Origin: Aliiroseovarius crassostreae
GTDB taxonomy: Bacteria; Pseudomonadota; Alphaproteobacteria; Rhodobacterales; Rhodobacteraceae
DNA: 64,000 bases
NCBI RefSeq assembly: GCF_001307765.1
Contig: NZ_LKBA01000007.1
Span: forward strand, 1 to 64,000
Direction: 5' to 3'
The translations under genes were made by a program, and so were the position numbers. This document shows positions 43,337 through 51,424 of this stretch, piece after piece. The first letter of the stretch is position 1. Every line of letters starts with the position of its first letter. The notes beneath the pieces are model-generated. The model did not search any database. It worked only from the letters and a program-made list of their open reading frames with translations, and was not told where the DNA came from.

Positions 43337-43945
43337 CTATACGATAACTTTTTGCGTGTCGTTTTCCAAATCTTCGAGCGCCATTCCATCAACGTCACTG
43401 AACAGGTAGTGGCGAATGTCGGGGTAATCCTTCAAGTATTTGCCTTCCGGGTCCAAATCGGGTCCAGGGTTTTGGCAGTCCGTGAAAACGTACTTGGACA
43501 CCTCCAATTGAGCATCCTTGTTGGAATAGGCTGCGATCAGCTTGTGCAGCTGAAGCATGACGTCGGAGGCTGGGATGAACGTCCGCGCCTTCTTGAACTC
43601 GATGCAATAGGCCTTCAGCCGGTTTGCATGCGCCTGAAACAAGACAAAGTCGCATTTGCGCATCCAAGGGCGTTTGCCGTCGTCATCGAGGAAATGGAAA
43701 AGTGGGTTCTTGCAGGCATCGAGGCGCAGCCCAAGAACACGGCCCGAAAACGTCAGCTTGGCTTTTAGGCGTTCCTTGGTTGTCTCGTCCGTATCGGCCA
43801 ATACAAACTCGTTGGCTTCAAGCCCCTCGCGTTCTTTCGCTCGGCACAACTGACCGTAGTGCGGAATGTTGCTTTTCCCAACGCTTTCACGAGTGTCGAG
43901 GAATGTCTTCAAGTGATTGAAATAGCCATCGGCGTTTATTGGCAT
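43337..43945 (-). CDS. Unknown 202-residue protein inserted between hsdS and hsdR
   Basis: Begins MPINADGYFNHLKTFLDTRE. The middle contains CDFVLFQAHANRLKAYCIEF followed by KKA, compatible with a small PD-(D/E)xK-like fold (D...E-x-K), then ASDVMLQLHKLIAAY. It lies 2 bp after the hsdS stop and 10 bp before hsdR, so it is clearly part of the operon. Function unknown: an accessory nuclease or a modulator of HsdR assembly are possible. System 1 lacks it. Confidence 0.6.
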   Translation of the reverse strand: MPINADGYFNHLKTFLDTRESVGKSNIPHYGQLCRAKEREGLEANEFVLADTDETTKERLKAKLTFSGRVLGLRLDACKNPLFHFLDDDGKRPWMRKCDFVLFQAHANRLKAYCIEFKKARTFIPASDVMLQLHKLIAAYSNKDAQLEVSKYVFTDCQNPGPDLDPEGKYLKDYPDIRHYLFSDVDGMALEDLENDTQKVIV

Positions 43946-43947
43946 CG

Positions 43948-45207
43948 CTACGCAACCTTGATCTTTCCGGTCACAGCGTTGGTGATCAGGGCAGTGCGAT
44001 ACTCTCTAAGCTTCTTGATAGCCTTTTCTGCAGCCTTTTCCACATTGGAAATTTCCAATGTCTCTCGCTTGATGTGTGTAGCGATTTCTCTTTGTTCCTC
44101 AATCGGCGGAAGCGGGATGCGAAGTTTTGCAATATTGTCGACGGATAGCCCCGGCTGAGCAGCAGAAACTGAGTATTGGTTCAAGTTCATGGCTCGCAAT
44201 AGCTCGCCCATCCAATCGACGACGAATTCACGCAGTGGGTTGGCAACTAATGCATGTTCAGAGGCCCAAAATTTGCCCGAGGCATAATTGACGTTTCCGC
44301 ACAGAGCACCTTGCCTCCCCACCAAGACGAAATCGCCTTTGTGAGTATATCTGTCGGAATACCCACGAAACCCGTTGCCCCCATACACTGGAAAGTCGCC
44401 CGCGTCCGCAATGCTCCCCGAGGTGATTGCTTCACCGCTCCTTAGTTGAACGACGTGCTGAATTCTCGGGTTGATCCAATGTTGCGGCATCTCATCAAGC
44501 CAATCGATGCCGCTGGGTTTCATGGGTGCGTTGGGGTTGAGGCCTTTGGTGACGGCGTGGGTGATCAGCGCGGTGCGTTGTTCGGCCAGAAGGCGCAGAA
44601 GCTCTTCCTTCTTGGCGATCAGATCATCAATCTCGGTCGTCTTCTTATCCAAAAAATCCGCGATGGCGGTTTGTTCTTCGATAGGTGGTAGAACGAGATG
44701 AAGGTTTCCAGCTTGCTGAAAGTTTAGGCCCTCCCGAGATGTCCCATTTTCATTGGAGGTGACTTGCTCTTTGCCAATCGAGGAACAGAAGAAGGCGTGC
44801 AGAAACTCTGGGACGATTTTGGTTCTTTGGGGCCGAAAAATGCAAACGTGCTGATTTACATTCGCTGTTGGCAGATCGTCAGGAACGATCGAGCTACGGC
44901 CAATTGAGGCCCCAGTGATGTTCAAAAGCACATCGGCAGGCTGCACTCGCGTGTTGATTTGCTGTGCTTCGACCTCGGGCGTGACGTAAGCAACGTCTTT
45001 AAGGCGTAGACCATCGTCATAGACGTTCTGGCTTCTCAAAATCATGATGCCATCGTCGGTGTAGATTTCGGCTCCGCCACGTGGTGTCTTGCCACTGCCG
45101 ATGTAGTTGACCAGATACTTGATCTTTTTGGGCTCCCATCCCTCAGGCACTTGCCCAAGCCACGGGACGCCGCTGTCCTTGTATGTCGGATAAGGGGCGT
45201 AGCTCAT
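43948..45207 (-). CDS. hsdS: Type I specificity subunit HsdS (system 2)
   Basis: 419 residues with two complete target-recognition domains. Each is introduced by the family motif (DSGVPWLGQVPEGWEPKKIK; PSGIDWLDEMPQHW) and followed by a spacer helix (IADFLDKKTTEIDDLIAKKE; IATHIKRETLEISNVEKAAE). Overlaps hsdM by 4 bp. The TRDs are unlike those of system 1, so the recognition sequence should differ. Confidence 0.95.
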   Translation of the reverse strand: MSYAPYPTYKDSGVPWLGQVPEGWEPKKIKYLVNYIGSGKTPRGGAEIYTDDGIMILRSQNVYDDGLRLKDVAYVTPEVEAQQINTRVQPADVLLNITGASIGRSSIVPDDLPTANVNQHVCIFRPQRTKIVPEFLHAFFCSSIGKEQVTSNENGTSREGLNFQQAGNLHLVLPPIEEQTAIADFLDKKTTEIDDLIAKKEELLRLLAEQRTALITHAVTKGLNPNAPMKPSGIDWLDEMPQHWINPRIQHVVQLRSGEAITSGSIADAGDFPVYGGNGFRGYSDRYTHKGDFVLVGRQGALCGNVNYASGKFWASEHALVANPLREFVVDWMGELLRAMNLNQYSVSAAQPGLSVDNIAKLRIPLPPIEEQREIATHIKRETLEISNVEKAAEKAIKKLREYRTALITNAVTGKIKVA

Positions 45208-47393
45208 GCGGTGATACCCTTTAGCATCTCCATGATGTCGCGAGTGACATCCTCGATATCTTTTTCGATCTTCTCGAGCTTGCGTGGCGGTTCGTAGACA
45301 TAGAAATGCCGGTTGAGGGGGATTTCGTAGCCCATCTTGGTTTTCTTGTGATCGACCCAGGCGTCAGGCACATGCGGATGCACCTCGGCGGCCAGATAGG
45401 CCTCGACGTGTTCGTGCACGAGATCGGGCAGCTGATCATCGGTCAGCTCGCCTTCACCCGCGTTCAGCATGGGCAGCTCGATATCCTTGGGCAGCGGCAC
45501 CAGTTCGGTATCGCGCAGCTCGGTATCCGGCTCGGGGTTGCCTTTGGCGTCGGTGCAGGTGTCGGCGGTCTCATCCCGTTCCGACAGCGCGCTAAGGATC
45601 GCCTTGCGGATCGGCGCTTCGAGCTTGATGCCCGCAGATTTGAACGCGACGTTCAGCGTTTTGGTGAAGTCAGCACGGTTCTTGACCAGCGTATTTGGCA
45701 TGCCCTCCAGCACAGCAATGATCTGGGCCTGTAAAACCTTGCCTGCCTCTTCCTCCGCCGCGATGGCGGCACTGTCCTTGCGCTTCTTGCTTTCGGACAG
45801 CTTGGCAAAGGCGGTTTCGCCCGCCAGCCGTGCGATGCGTTCCGCACTGGCTTGGAAGTTCAGTTTGAGCGGGCGTTCGACCGTGATCTTGAGATACCCG
45901 AAATCGCGGTTGTCGAAGATCTTGGAACAAATCCGCTCTTTGGTTTCGCCGTCGATGATGACGCTCGAGGTGTCATCGTGTTTGAAGGCGGCATAAAGGC
46001 GGGTGATCTCGCCGATATGGTCTGGCTTGCCATCTTCGCCATCGCCAAGCTCATTGCGCTTGTTACCCAGGCTCTTGCGCATCTTCATGAAATGCTTGGT
46101 GCCGTCGATCAGCTGCACCTTACCGCGCCGCTCGGGCCGTTTGCGGTTCGAGACAATCCAGATGTAGGTGAAAATTCCGGTGTTGTAGAACATCTGATCC
46201 GGCAACGCGATGATCGCGTCGAGCCAGTCGTTCTCGATGATCCAGCGGCGGATATTGCTTTCGCCCGAACCGGCGTCGCCCGTGAAGAGGGGGGAGCCGT
46301 TGAAGACGATTGCGATCTTGGAGCCGTCGCCGCCGATCTCGGGGCTGGGGCGCATCTTGCTGATCATGGTTTGAAGGAACAAGAGCGCGCCGTCATTGAT
46401 GCGCGGCGTGCCCGCGCCAAAGCGGCCCGAAAAGCCAAGCGCGTCGGCCTCCTTCTGCACGATGGATTGCTGGGTTTTCCATTCCACACCGAAGGGCGGG
46501 TTGGCCATCATGTAGTGAAATTTCTTGTCTGGGTGTCCGTCCTCAGATTTCCCGTCACCAAGCGTGTCACCGAAGTGGATGTTGTCGATCGGTTCATCCT
46601 TGATGAGCAGGTCAGAACAACAGATCGCGTAGGACTCCGCGTTGTATTCTTGGCCGTAGAGGATCAGGTTGGCCTGTGGGTTCTGCTCGCGGATGTATTC
46701 CTCTGACACCGAAAGCATACCGCCGGTCCCGCAGGTCGGGTCATAGATCGTGCGGGCGATGCCGGGCGTGTAGACGTCTTCATCCTCGGTATACATGAGG
46801 TGGGCCATCAGGCGGATGACCTCGCGCGGGGTGAAGTGATCCCCGGCTTCTTCGTTGGCCTGTTCGTTGAACTTACGAACCAGCTCCTCGAAAACGTAGC
46901 CCATCTGCAGGTTGCTGACGCGGTCGGGGTGCAGGTCAACTTCGGGTTTGGCGAACTCTTGGATCACCATGAACAGACGGTTGGCGTTGTCGAGCTTCTC
47001 GATCTCGGCGTCGAAGCCGAACTTTGAGAAGATGTCCTTGGCCTTGGGGGAGAAGCCTTCGATGTAGGTAACTAGGTTGCGCGCGATGTTATTCGGATCA
47101 CCGAGCAACTTTTCAAAGTCATATTTGCTGACGTTGTAGAGCGGTTGCTCCCGGTCATCGGTTGCGGTCTTGCCGAGGATCTTGTGGATCGCGTCTTCAC
47201 TGTGGCCCTGGGCCTGCAGCTTTTCGTACTGTGCGAGCACTTTGTCTTTGTTTGGAGCGAGAACCAGATCCATGCGGCGCAGCACCGTCATGGGCAGCAT
47301 GACACGACGATACTGTGGGGGGCGGTAAGGGCCGCGAAGTTTATTGGCGATGCTCCAAATGAGGCCGACAAGTTTATCGTGGTTCTGATTCAA
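45204..47393 (-). CDS. hsdM: Type I methylase subunit HsdM (system 2)
   Basis: About 729 residues. N-terminal helical domain (LVGLIWSIANKLRGPYRPPQ), SAM motif DPTCGTGGMLSV near residue 222, catalytic MANPPFGVEWKTQQ near 298, and a long C-terminal region. TTG 47393 is preferred to a TTG 5 codons earlier because GAGGGC lies ~6 nt upstream. Both motifs are intact. First gene of the operon hsdM-hsdS-202 aa-hsdR-DUF4268, which points away from the ardC leader; promoters probably lie in 47394-47523. Confidence 0.94.
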   Translation of the reverse strand: MNQNHDKLVGLIWSIANKLRGPYRPPQYRRVMLPMTVLRRMDLVLAPNKDKVLAQYEKLQAQGHSEDAIHKILGKTATDDREQPLYNVSKYDFEKLLGDPNNIARNLVTYIEGFSPKAKDIFSKFGFDAEIEKLDNANRLFMVIQEFAKPEVDLHPDRVSNLQMGYVFEELVRKFNEQANEEAGDHFTPREVIRLMAHLMYTEDEDVYTPGIARTIYDPTCGTGGMLSVSEEYIREQNPQANLILYGQEYNAESYAICCSDLLIKDEPIDNIHFGDTLGDGKSEDGHPDKKFHYMMANPPFGVEWKTQQSIVQKEADALGFSGRFGAGTPRINDGALLFLQTMISKMRPSPEIGGDGSKIAIVFNGSPLFTGDAGSGESNIRRWIIENDWLDAIIALPDQMFYNTGIFTYIWIVSNRKRPERRGKVQLIDGTKHFMKMRKSLGNKRNELGDGEDGKPDHIGEITRLYAAFKHDDTSSVIIDGETKERICSKIFDNRDFGYLKITVERPLKLNFQASAERIARLAGETAFAKLSESKKRKDSAAIAAEEEAGKVLQAQIIAVLEGMPNTLVKNRADFTKTLNVAFKSAGIKLEAPIRKAILSALSERDETADTCTDAKGNPEPDTELRDTELVPLPKDIELPMLNAGEGELTDDQLPDLVHEHVEAYLAAEVHPHVPDAWVDHKKTKMGYEIPLNRHFYVYEPPRKLEKIEKDIEDVTRDIMEMLKGITA

Positions 47394-47523
47394 AGGATTT
47401 GCCCTCAACTGCTCAAGATTGTTGCAGGCAATTTATGCGTAATTTCGGTCGTTTACCATCCAAATTACGGAGTAGCGTATAAACGCTTCACTTTCTGGTT
47501 GTGTGTTTTTGTGGGTGATTGTG

Positions 47524-47899
47524 TCTGCACCGGGGCTCAACGGGCCGTTGGCCCGCTCACCCCAATCCAGACATCATTCCTTTTCTTTGGTCCGCCCAAC
47601 ATCCCTGACCGTGGCGGTCAACCTTAGTCCATCCCCAAAATCAGCCACCAATTTCCCCTGTCTCGCGGGCGAGCCATTCCTCGCGGGTCAAATTGGCGTC
47701 TGATTTTGGCGCAGACATTTTCTTCGCAAATGTGGCCGATTGACAGCCCCGTTCAGGGCCATGGGTCGGGCTTTGCCCTCTCCCACTCTGTTCCGCCGAA
47801 TACATGCGTATTCGGTCAGATCAGGTGGCTGAGGCGCAGCCCATCGGCGGAAAGGGGCACTAAGCCTCACCCGCGTCACTTTGATCGAGGAGGCCACAA
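47524..47899 (+). promoter_or_regulatory. Structured leader L2 upstream of ardC
   Basis: Near copy of L1 from CTGCACC onward. Keeps CGGGCC-GTT-GGCCCG, the long hairpin CCAAAATCAG/CTGATTTTGG (47635-47709), CCGAATACATGCGTATTCGG (47796-47815) and TTCCGCCGA/TCGGCGGAA (47791-47799 with 47844-47852). Motif CATTCCTCGCGGGTCAA is at 47675. Differences from L1 fall mainly in loops. Ends GAGGAGGCCACAA before the ATG. Confidence 0.7.
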
Positions 47900-48778
47900 A
47901 TGGCACCGAAGTTTGATGTTTATGCGCATGTCACCGACACCATTATTGCAGAGATCGAGGCGGGCACGCCGCCATGGCGCAAGCCGTGGACAGGGAGCGC
48001 GTCCGGCATTGCCCTGCCGACCCGACACAATGGCGAGGAGTATCGCGGGATTAATATCCTGATGCTCTGGGTCATGGCGGCCAAGCATGGCTATGTTTCG
48101 AGCCGCTGGATGACCTACAAACAGGCGCAGGAGCTTGGCGGGCAGGTCCGCAAAGGTGAGACGTCGTCCACCGTGGTCAAATACGGGACTTTCACCCGAG
48201 AGAACGAGCTGGGCATCGAGGAGGAGTTGCCCTATGCGCGCGCCTATCGCGTGTTTAACGCGGATCAGATCGAAGGTTTGCCGGAGGAGTACTACATCCG
48301 GCCCGAGGCCCCGCGCGATCTTGGCACGGCCGAAGATCCTGAGCTTGAGGCGTTTTTCAACCGAACAGGGGCAGAGATCCTCACCAGCGACGACCCGCGC
48401 GCCTACTACAGCCCCGCCAAAGATCACATCCACATGCCGCCGATTGCCACCTTTCACGATGCGGCAGGCTATTATGGGACGTTGGCCCATGAGGTGATCC
48501 ATTGGACCGGCAGCGAAAAGCGGCTGGAGCGGATCAAGAAATTTGCGAACCGCGAAGCCTATGCCTTTGAAGAGCTGGTGGCGGAAATTGGCGCTTGCTT
48601 CCTTGGTGCTCAGATTGGCGTCGCGCCGGCATTCGGTCAAAGCGCCGCCTATGTTGAAGGGTGGTTGAAAGCGCTCAAAGAAGACAAACGGGCGATTTTT
48701 CGCGCGGCGTCCGAGGCGCAGAAGGCAGCCGATTTTGTCCTAGCAGCCGCAGGTCAATCGAAAGCGGCCGCAGCATGA
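47900..48778 (+). CDS. ardC: ArdC antirestriction protein
   Basis: 292 residues. N-terminal ArdC ssDNA-binding domain (residues 1-~140: TIIAEIEAGTPPWRKPW; YRGINILML; RKGETSSTVVKYGTF). The C-terminal zincin-like metallopeptidase has AHEVIHWTGSEKRLER (HExxH) near residue 197 and a downstream FEELVAEIGACFLG acid ligand. ArdC proteins protect incoming single-stranded plasmid DNA from type I restriction early in conjugation. Complete, unlike the copy at 24999. The stop overlaps the next gene (ATGA). Confidence 0.93.
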   Translation: MAPKFDVYAHVTDTIIAEIEAGTPPWRKPWTGSASGIALPTRHNGEEYRGINILMLWVMAAKHGYVSSRWMTYKQAQELGGQVRKGETSSTVVKYGTFTRENELGIEEELPYARAYRVFNADQIEGLPEEYYIRPEAPRDLGTAEDPELEAFFNRTGAEILTSDDPRAYYSPAKDHIHMPPIATFHDAAGYYGTLAHEVIHWTGSEKRLERIKKFANREAYAFEELVAEIGACFLGAQIGVAPAFGQSAAYVEGWLKALKEDKRAIFRAASEAQKAADFVLAAAGQSKAAAA

Positions 48779-48954
48779 GCGGCCCCGCAATCCTGCCCCC
48801 GATGACGTGCCGCAAATGCGGCGCGTCAAATCCGGTGATCTTTCTTGCGCCGGTCATCGTGACAGGCAGTGGCACCTGTATTTGCTTGGACTGCGCAGAG
48901 GCGCGCGAATGGCTGGATCCGGACGGCAACTTGAAAGCCGGTATTGAGCTTTGA
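48775..48954 (+). CDS. Small zinc-ribbon protein coupled to ardC
   Basis: 59 residues, ATG overlapping the ardC stop. Two Cys pairs (MTCRKCGASNP and CICLDCAEAREW) suggest a zinc ribbon. Unknown role; the overlap indicates co-expression with ArdC, probably in establishment after transfer. Confidence 0.7.
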   Translation: MSGPAILPPMTCRKCGASNPVIFLAPVIVTGSGTCICLDCAEAREWLDPDGNLKAGIEL

Positions 48955-49013
48955 GCACCTGCGCCCCGCCTCACGTGGCGGAGCGTAGGCCTCGGGGGAT
49001 GAAATGAGAAATT

Positions 49014-49402
49014 GTGGCCCGTGCTGCTGCGCACGGGCCGCTCTGAGAAACGGACTGTGCGGAGGATCGGCTGGCTTTCAGCCCGCTCACCTCCTTCAGG
49101 CTTCTTTCAATTTGATTGGTCCGCCCAACATCCCTTTCGCGTCCCGTCAATGGGCAAGCGCCGCGCGTGCGCGTCGTCAAAGCCTGCAACCCGTGTCCTC
49201 GCGCGGGGCGCGCTGCGGGCCGCGCCAGTTGCTGGCTTTGACCCATTGACTGGCCGCTCCGGGGCCGTGGGTCGGGCTGTGCCCCCACCCACTCTGTTCC
49301 GCCGAATACATGCGTATTCGGTCAGATCAGATTGGCCGGTGTGCAGCCCATCGGCGGAAGGGGAGCCAAGCCCCAACCGCAGCAGCCAAGAGGAGGCCAC
49401 AA
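49014..49402 (+). promoter_or_regulatory. Structured leader L3 (diverged member)
   Basis: Shares with L1 and L2 the 5' hairpin position (here GGCCCGTG/CACGGGCC at 49016-49039) and AAACGGACTG (as in L1). A hairpin before CTCACC is now CGGCTG/CAGCC(C)G instead of CGGGCC/GGCCCG. GGTCCGCCCAACATCCCT, CCGAATACATGCGTATTCGG (49302-49321), TTCCGCCGA/TCGGCGGAA (49297-49305 with 49351-49359) and AGGAGGCCACAA before the ATG are kept. The long CCAAAATCAG hairpin is replaced by other sequence. Preserved pairings despite changed bases argue for structure. Confidence 0.7.
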
Positions 49403-49711
49403 ATGGCTCACAAATATCAGCCCCCGAAATTCTGGACCTGCGACTGTGATCGCACGACCGGCGGTCATATCATCGACGGGCTCTATAGCACCTGCGTCTA
49501 TTGCGGGAAGCATCGGCACGAGCTGAAGGAGATCGTTGTTCCGTCGGGTTTGGGCGGCGTGTTCTGCGTCGAGATCCTCAGCGTCGAGGATGATTGCGCC
49601 AAGGTGAAGGTGGTCAAAAGCTCGAACGGCTTTGACGCGCTGCCGCCCTTCACGGTGCTGTTCAAAGACATCGCTCCGCGTTGGAAGCACAAGGCGGGAG
49701 AAATCCGATGA
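49403..49711 (+). CDS. Small Cys-rich unknown protein under leader L3
   Basis: 102 residues: FWTCDCDRTTGGHIIDGLYS then TCVYCGKHRHELKEIVV (probable zinc site), followed by a beta-rich C-terminal domain (GVFCVEILSVEDD; VKVVKSSNGFDALPPFTVLF). AGGAGG is 8 nt before the ATG. Unrecognised. It shares the leader type with ardC, so it is likely expressed together with ardC upon transfer. Overlaps the next gene by 4 bp. Confidence 0.7.
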   Translation: MAHKYQPPKFWTCDCDRTTGGHIIDGLYSTCVYCGKHRHELKEIVVPSGLGGVFCVEILSVEDDCAKVKVVKSSNGFDALPPFTVLFKDIAPRWKHKAGEIR

Positions 49712-49911
49712 CCCCTGACTATCACAGCGATGATTTTGCGACGGCACGTCTGGAAGACACCGTCAGCTTGCGTAGCGCTGCCCGTGAGGCCCGCGCCACG
49801 CTTTACGCGGTGTTGAACCGGCTGGAGCTGAACGATCTGGAGGGTGAGGAGCAACCCTATATCGACGATTGTCTTGGGGCTCTCGCAATCCTTGAGGAGG
49901 CGTTGCGATGA
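49708..49911 (+). CDS. Small unknown acidic protein
   Basis: 67 residues (MTPDYHSDDFATARLEDTVS; a helical YIDDCLGALAILEEALR end). ATG overlaps the preceding stop and its own stop overlaps the following ATG, making a tight three-gene run. No family recognised. Confidence 0.65.
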   Translation: MTPDYHSDDFATARLEDTVSLRSAAREARATLYAVLNRLELNDLEGEEQPYIDDCLGALAILEEALR

Positions 49912-50051
49912 CCTTGGAAGACATCAAAGCAGTAGTGGACGCGGGCAACCGCGTTCACTGGGTCAATAGCGGGTATGTGGTTTCCGATGGTCGCGTCAGC
50001 CGTTTTGCTAAGTCAATATCCAGCACAATCGTAATTAAGTGGGGCGCTTAA
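49908..50051 (+). CDS. 47-codon protein, probably 3'-truncated
   Basis: Starts MTLEDIKAVVDAGNRVHWVN and continues SGYVVSDGRVSRF, a pattern of small conjugative-element proteins. After ~SRFAKS the sequence appears to change and the stop lies inside the 3' end of the convergent membrane-protein gene. Insertion of that gene may have clipped the C-terminus. Confidence 0.5.
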   Translation: MTLEDIKAVVDAGNRVHWVNSGYVVSDGRVSRFAKSISSTIVIKWGA

Positions 50052-50553
50052 AGCGAGATGTTCGCCAGTTTTTGCCAGTTTCATCGGTTGCATGGGCGCT
50101 CTTGATTTCCAAGTATCCACCCTCTTTTGTGGAGAAGACAGAAAATGAATGAGAGGAGCGAGGAGCGATTTCAACGTTGCCGCGCTCAGAGACCGCCCCA
50201 TAAATATTCTGCTGACTGCCGCCGTAAGGCATTGTGGCGTTTTTTCTTCCATCCTGAGTCTCAACCCATACGTCTTGCAGATGTGCGGTCACGCCGCCGA
50301 TATTCCGGACCTTTACTTTATGGGTGATGCAGGACGTCGGAGCGCTAAAGAGCTCTATCTCTGCTGCAGGTGGATTTAGGTGTGCTTGAAACGCTTCTTC
50401 GGTCTTTTCTGTTAACACTTCTATCTGAAGGCGGATTTTTGACCCAGCGACAGCGTGACGGTATCGCATGAAATTCAGCGCTAAGGCGATAGTTCCTACA
50501 GCCGCCCCATATGTCGCGAGAAGGTTTTGACTGACAAAATCGTAAATGCTCAT
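50035..50553 (-). CDS. Single-pass membrane protein of unknown function
   Basis: 172 residues from ATG 50553 (MSIYDFVSQNLLATYGAAVG). One transmembrane helix is near residues 8-28 and the soluble domain contains KIRLQIEVLTEKTEEAF and KVRNIGGVTAHLQDVWVET, a beta-sandwich-like pattern. Further upstream starts exist without ribosome sites. Lower GC and opposite orientation to the surrounding operon suggest an inserted gene. Confidence 0.55.
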   Translation of the reverse strand: MSIYDFVSQNLLATYGAAVGTIALALNFMRYRHAVAGSKIRLQIEVLTEKTEEAFQAHLNPPAAEIELFSAPTSCITHKVKVRNIGGVTAHLQDVWVETQDGRKNATMPYGGSQQNIYGAVSERGNVEIAPRSSHSFSVFSTKEGGYLEIKSAHATDETGKNWRTSRFKRPT

Positions 50554-50728
50554 ACTTCGGAAATCTCTTGTGTATTTGTCTTTTAGCACTTGCAGCTGTG
50601 TTCGGTGAACCTCGTCAATCACGCCGACCAAACAAAAGCTGAGCAGTACGCATCGGGGAACATAATGGTGTTTTGATGCATGTGTCCATCGTCCACCAAT
50701 GACAGCGCGCGCCGCTGCTCCAAACGGA

Positions 50729-50800
50729 ATACAGGCAGTTGATGCAATATTATAATATTGAATCAATTATGGCGAAATGCCATAACAGGGCTGCCTGTAT
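50729..50800. other. Candidate oriT: nested inverted repeats before mobC
   Basis: Perfect 10-bp arms ATACAGGCAG (50729-50738) and CTGCCTGTAT (50791-50800) enclose a 16-bp palindrome CAATATTATAATATTG (50745-50760) and a stem TTATGGC-GAAAT-GCCATAA (50767-50785). It sits 34 bp upstream of mobC and the relaxase, where origins of transfer usually lie. No nic consensus can be asserted. The alternative is an operator array for the mob operon. The rest of 50554-50833 shows no gene. Confidence 0.55.
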
Positions 50801-50833
50801 GATGCTGGCAAGAAATAGGGGTGATTACTTCAC

Positions 50834-51424
50834 ATGGGTCGACCGCGCGCACCACGGCACAAGCGACTGACGCAAAACCAGCGTTTTGCCATCGTGCGCA
50901 AGCGTGCCGAGGGGGTGGCGATCGAGGATCTGGCCCGTGAATTCGGCGTCACGCCCCGCAGCATCTTCTACACGTTGAAGGGCGATCAAAGCCGCAAGCT
51001 TGATGCGCGTGTGCGCTCTGAGCTGGTGAATGTCCGGCTTACGCCAAAGGAGCTTGCGCGCTTTGATGCCGTGCTGACGCGGCATGATATCGCCAGCCGC
51101 GCCGACGGGTTGCGGCGGTTGATCCATGCCTCAAACGATCTCTTCGTCCCCGACGATGAGCTGGCCAACCAGATGCAGGGGCTATCGGCCTCACTCAATC
51201 GCACCGGCAACAATATCAACCAAATTGCGCAGCGCCTGAATGAGGCAAAGCGCCAGGGCAAGACGCCGCCCTATGGCAATTCTGCCCATAATCAGGTGCG
51301 CGCCTTGGCCGGGCTGATCTTCGACATCGCAGACCAAGTTCAGGACATGGCGCAGCGCCGCCGAAGTGCGCTATCCGGTGAGGTTGCCCGCGTACTGGGA
51401 GGCATTGCCGATGGCCCGGAATAG
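50834..51424 (+). CDS. mobC: MobC-like relaxosome accessory protein
   Basis: 196 residues. N-terminal HTH-like segment (NQRFAIVRKRAEGVAIEDLA; EFGVTPRSIFYTLK), a ribbon-like VRSELVNVRLTPKELARFDA, then the MobC signature LNRTGNNINQIAQRLNEAKR near residue 125. MobC proteins bind near nic, help open oriT and assist the relaxase. Overlaps the relaxase start by 14 bp. Confidence 0.85.
   Translation: MGRPRAPRHKRLTQNQRFAIVRKRAEGVAIEDLAREFGVTPRSIFYTLKGDQSRKLDARVRSELVNVRLTPKELARFDAVLTRHDIASRADGLRRLIHASNDLFVPDDELANQMQGLSASLNRTGNNINQIAQRLNEAKRQGKTPPYGNSAHNQVRALAGLIFDIADQVQDMAQRRRSALSGEVARVLGGIADGPE

Noticed and set aside
45852-46706. 284-codon plus-strand frame inside hsdM-2
   Set aside because: Antisense shadow of the methylase gene with SAM and NPPF motifs on the other strand.
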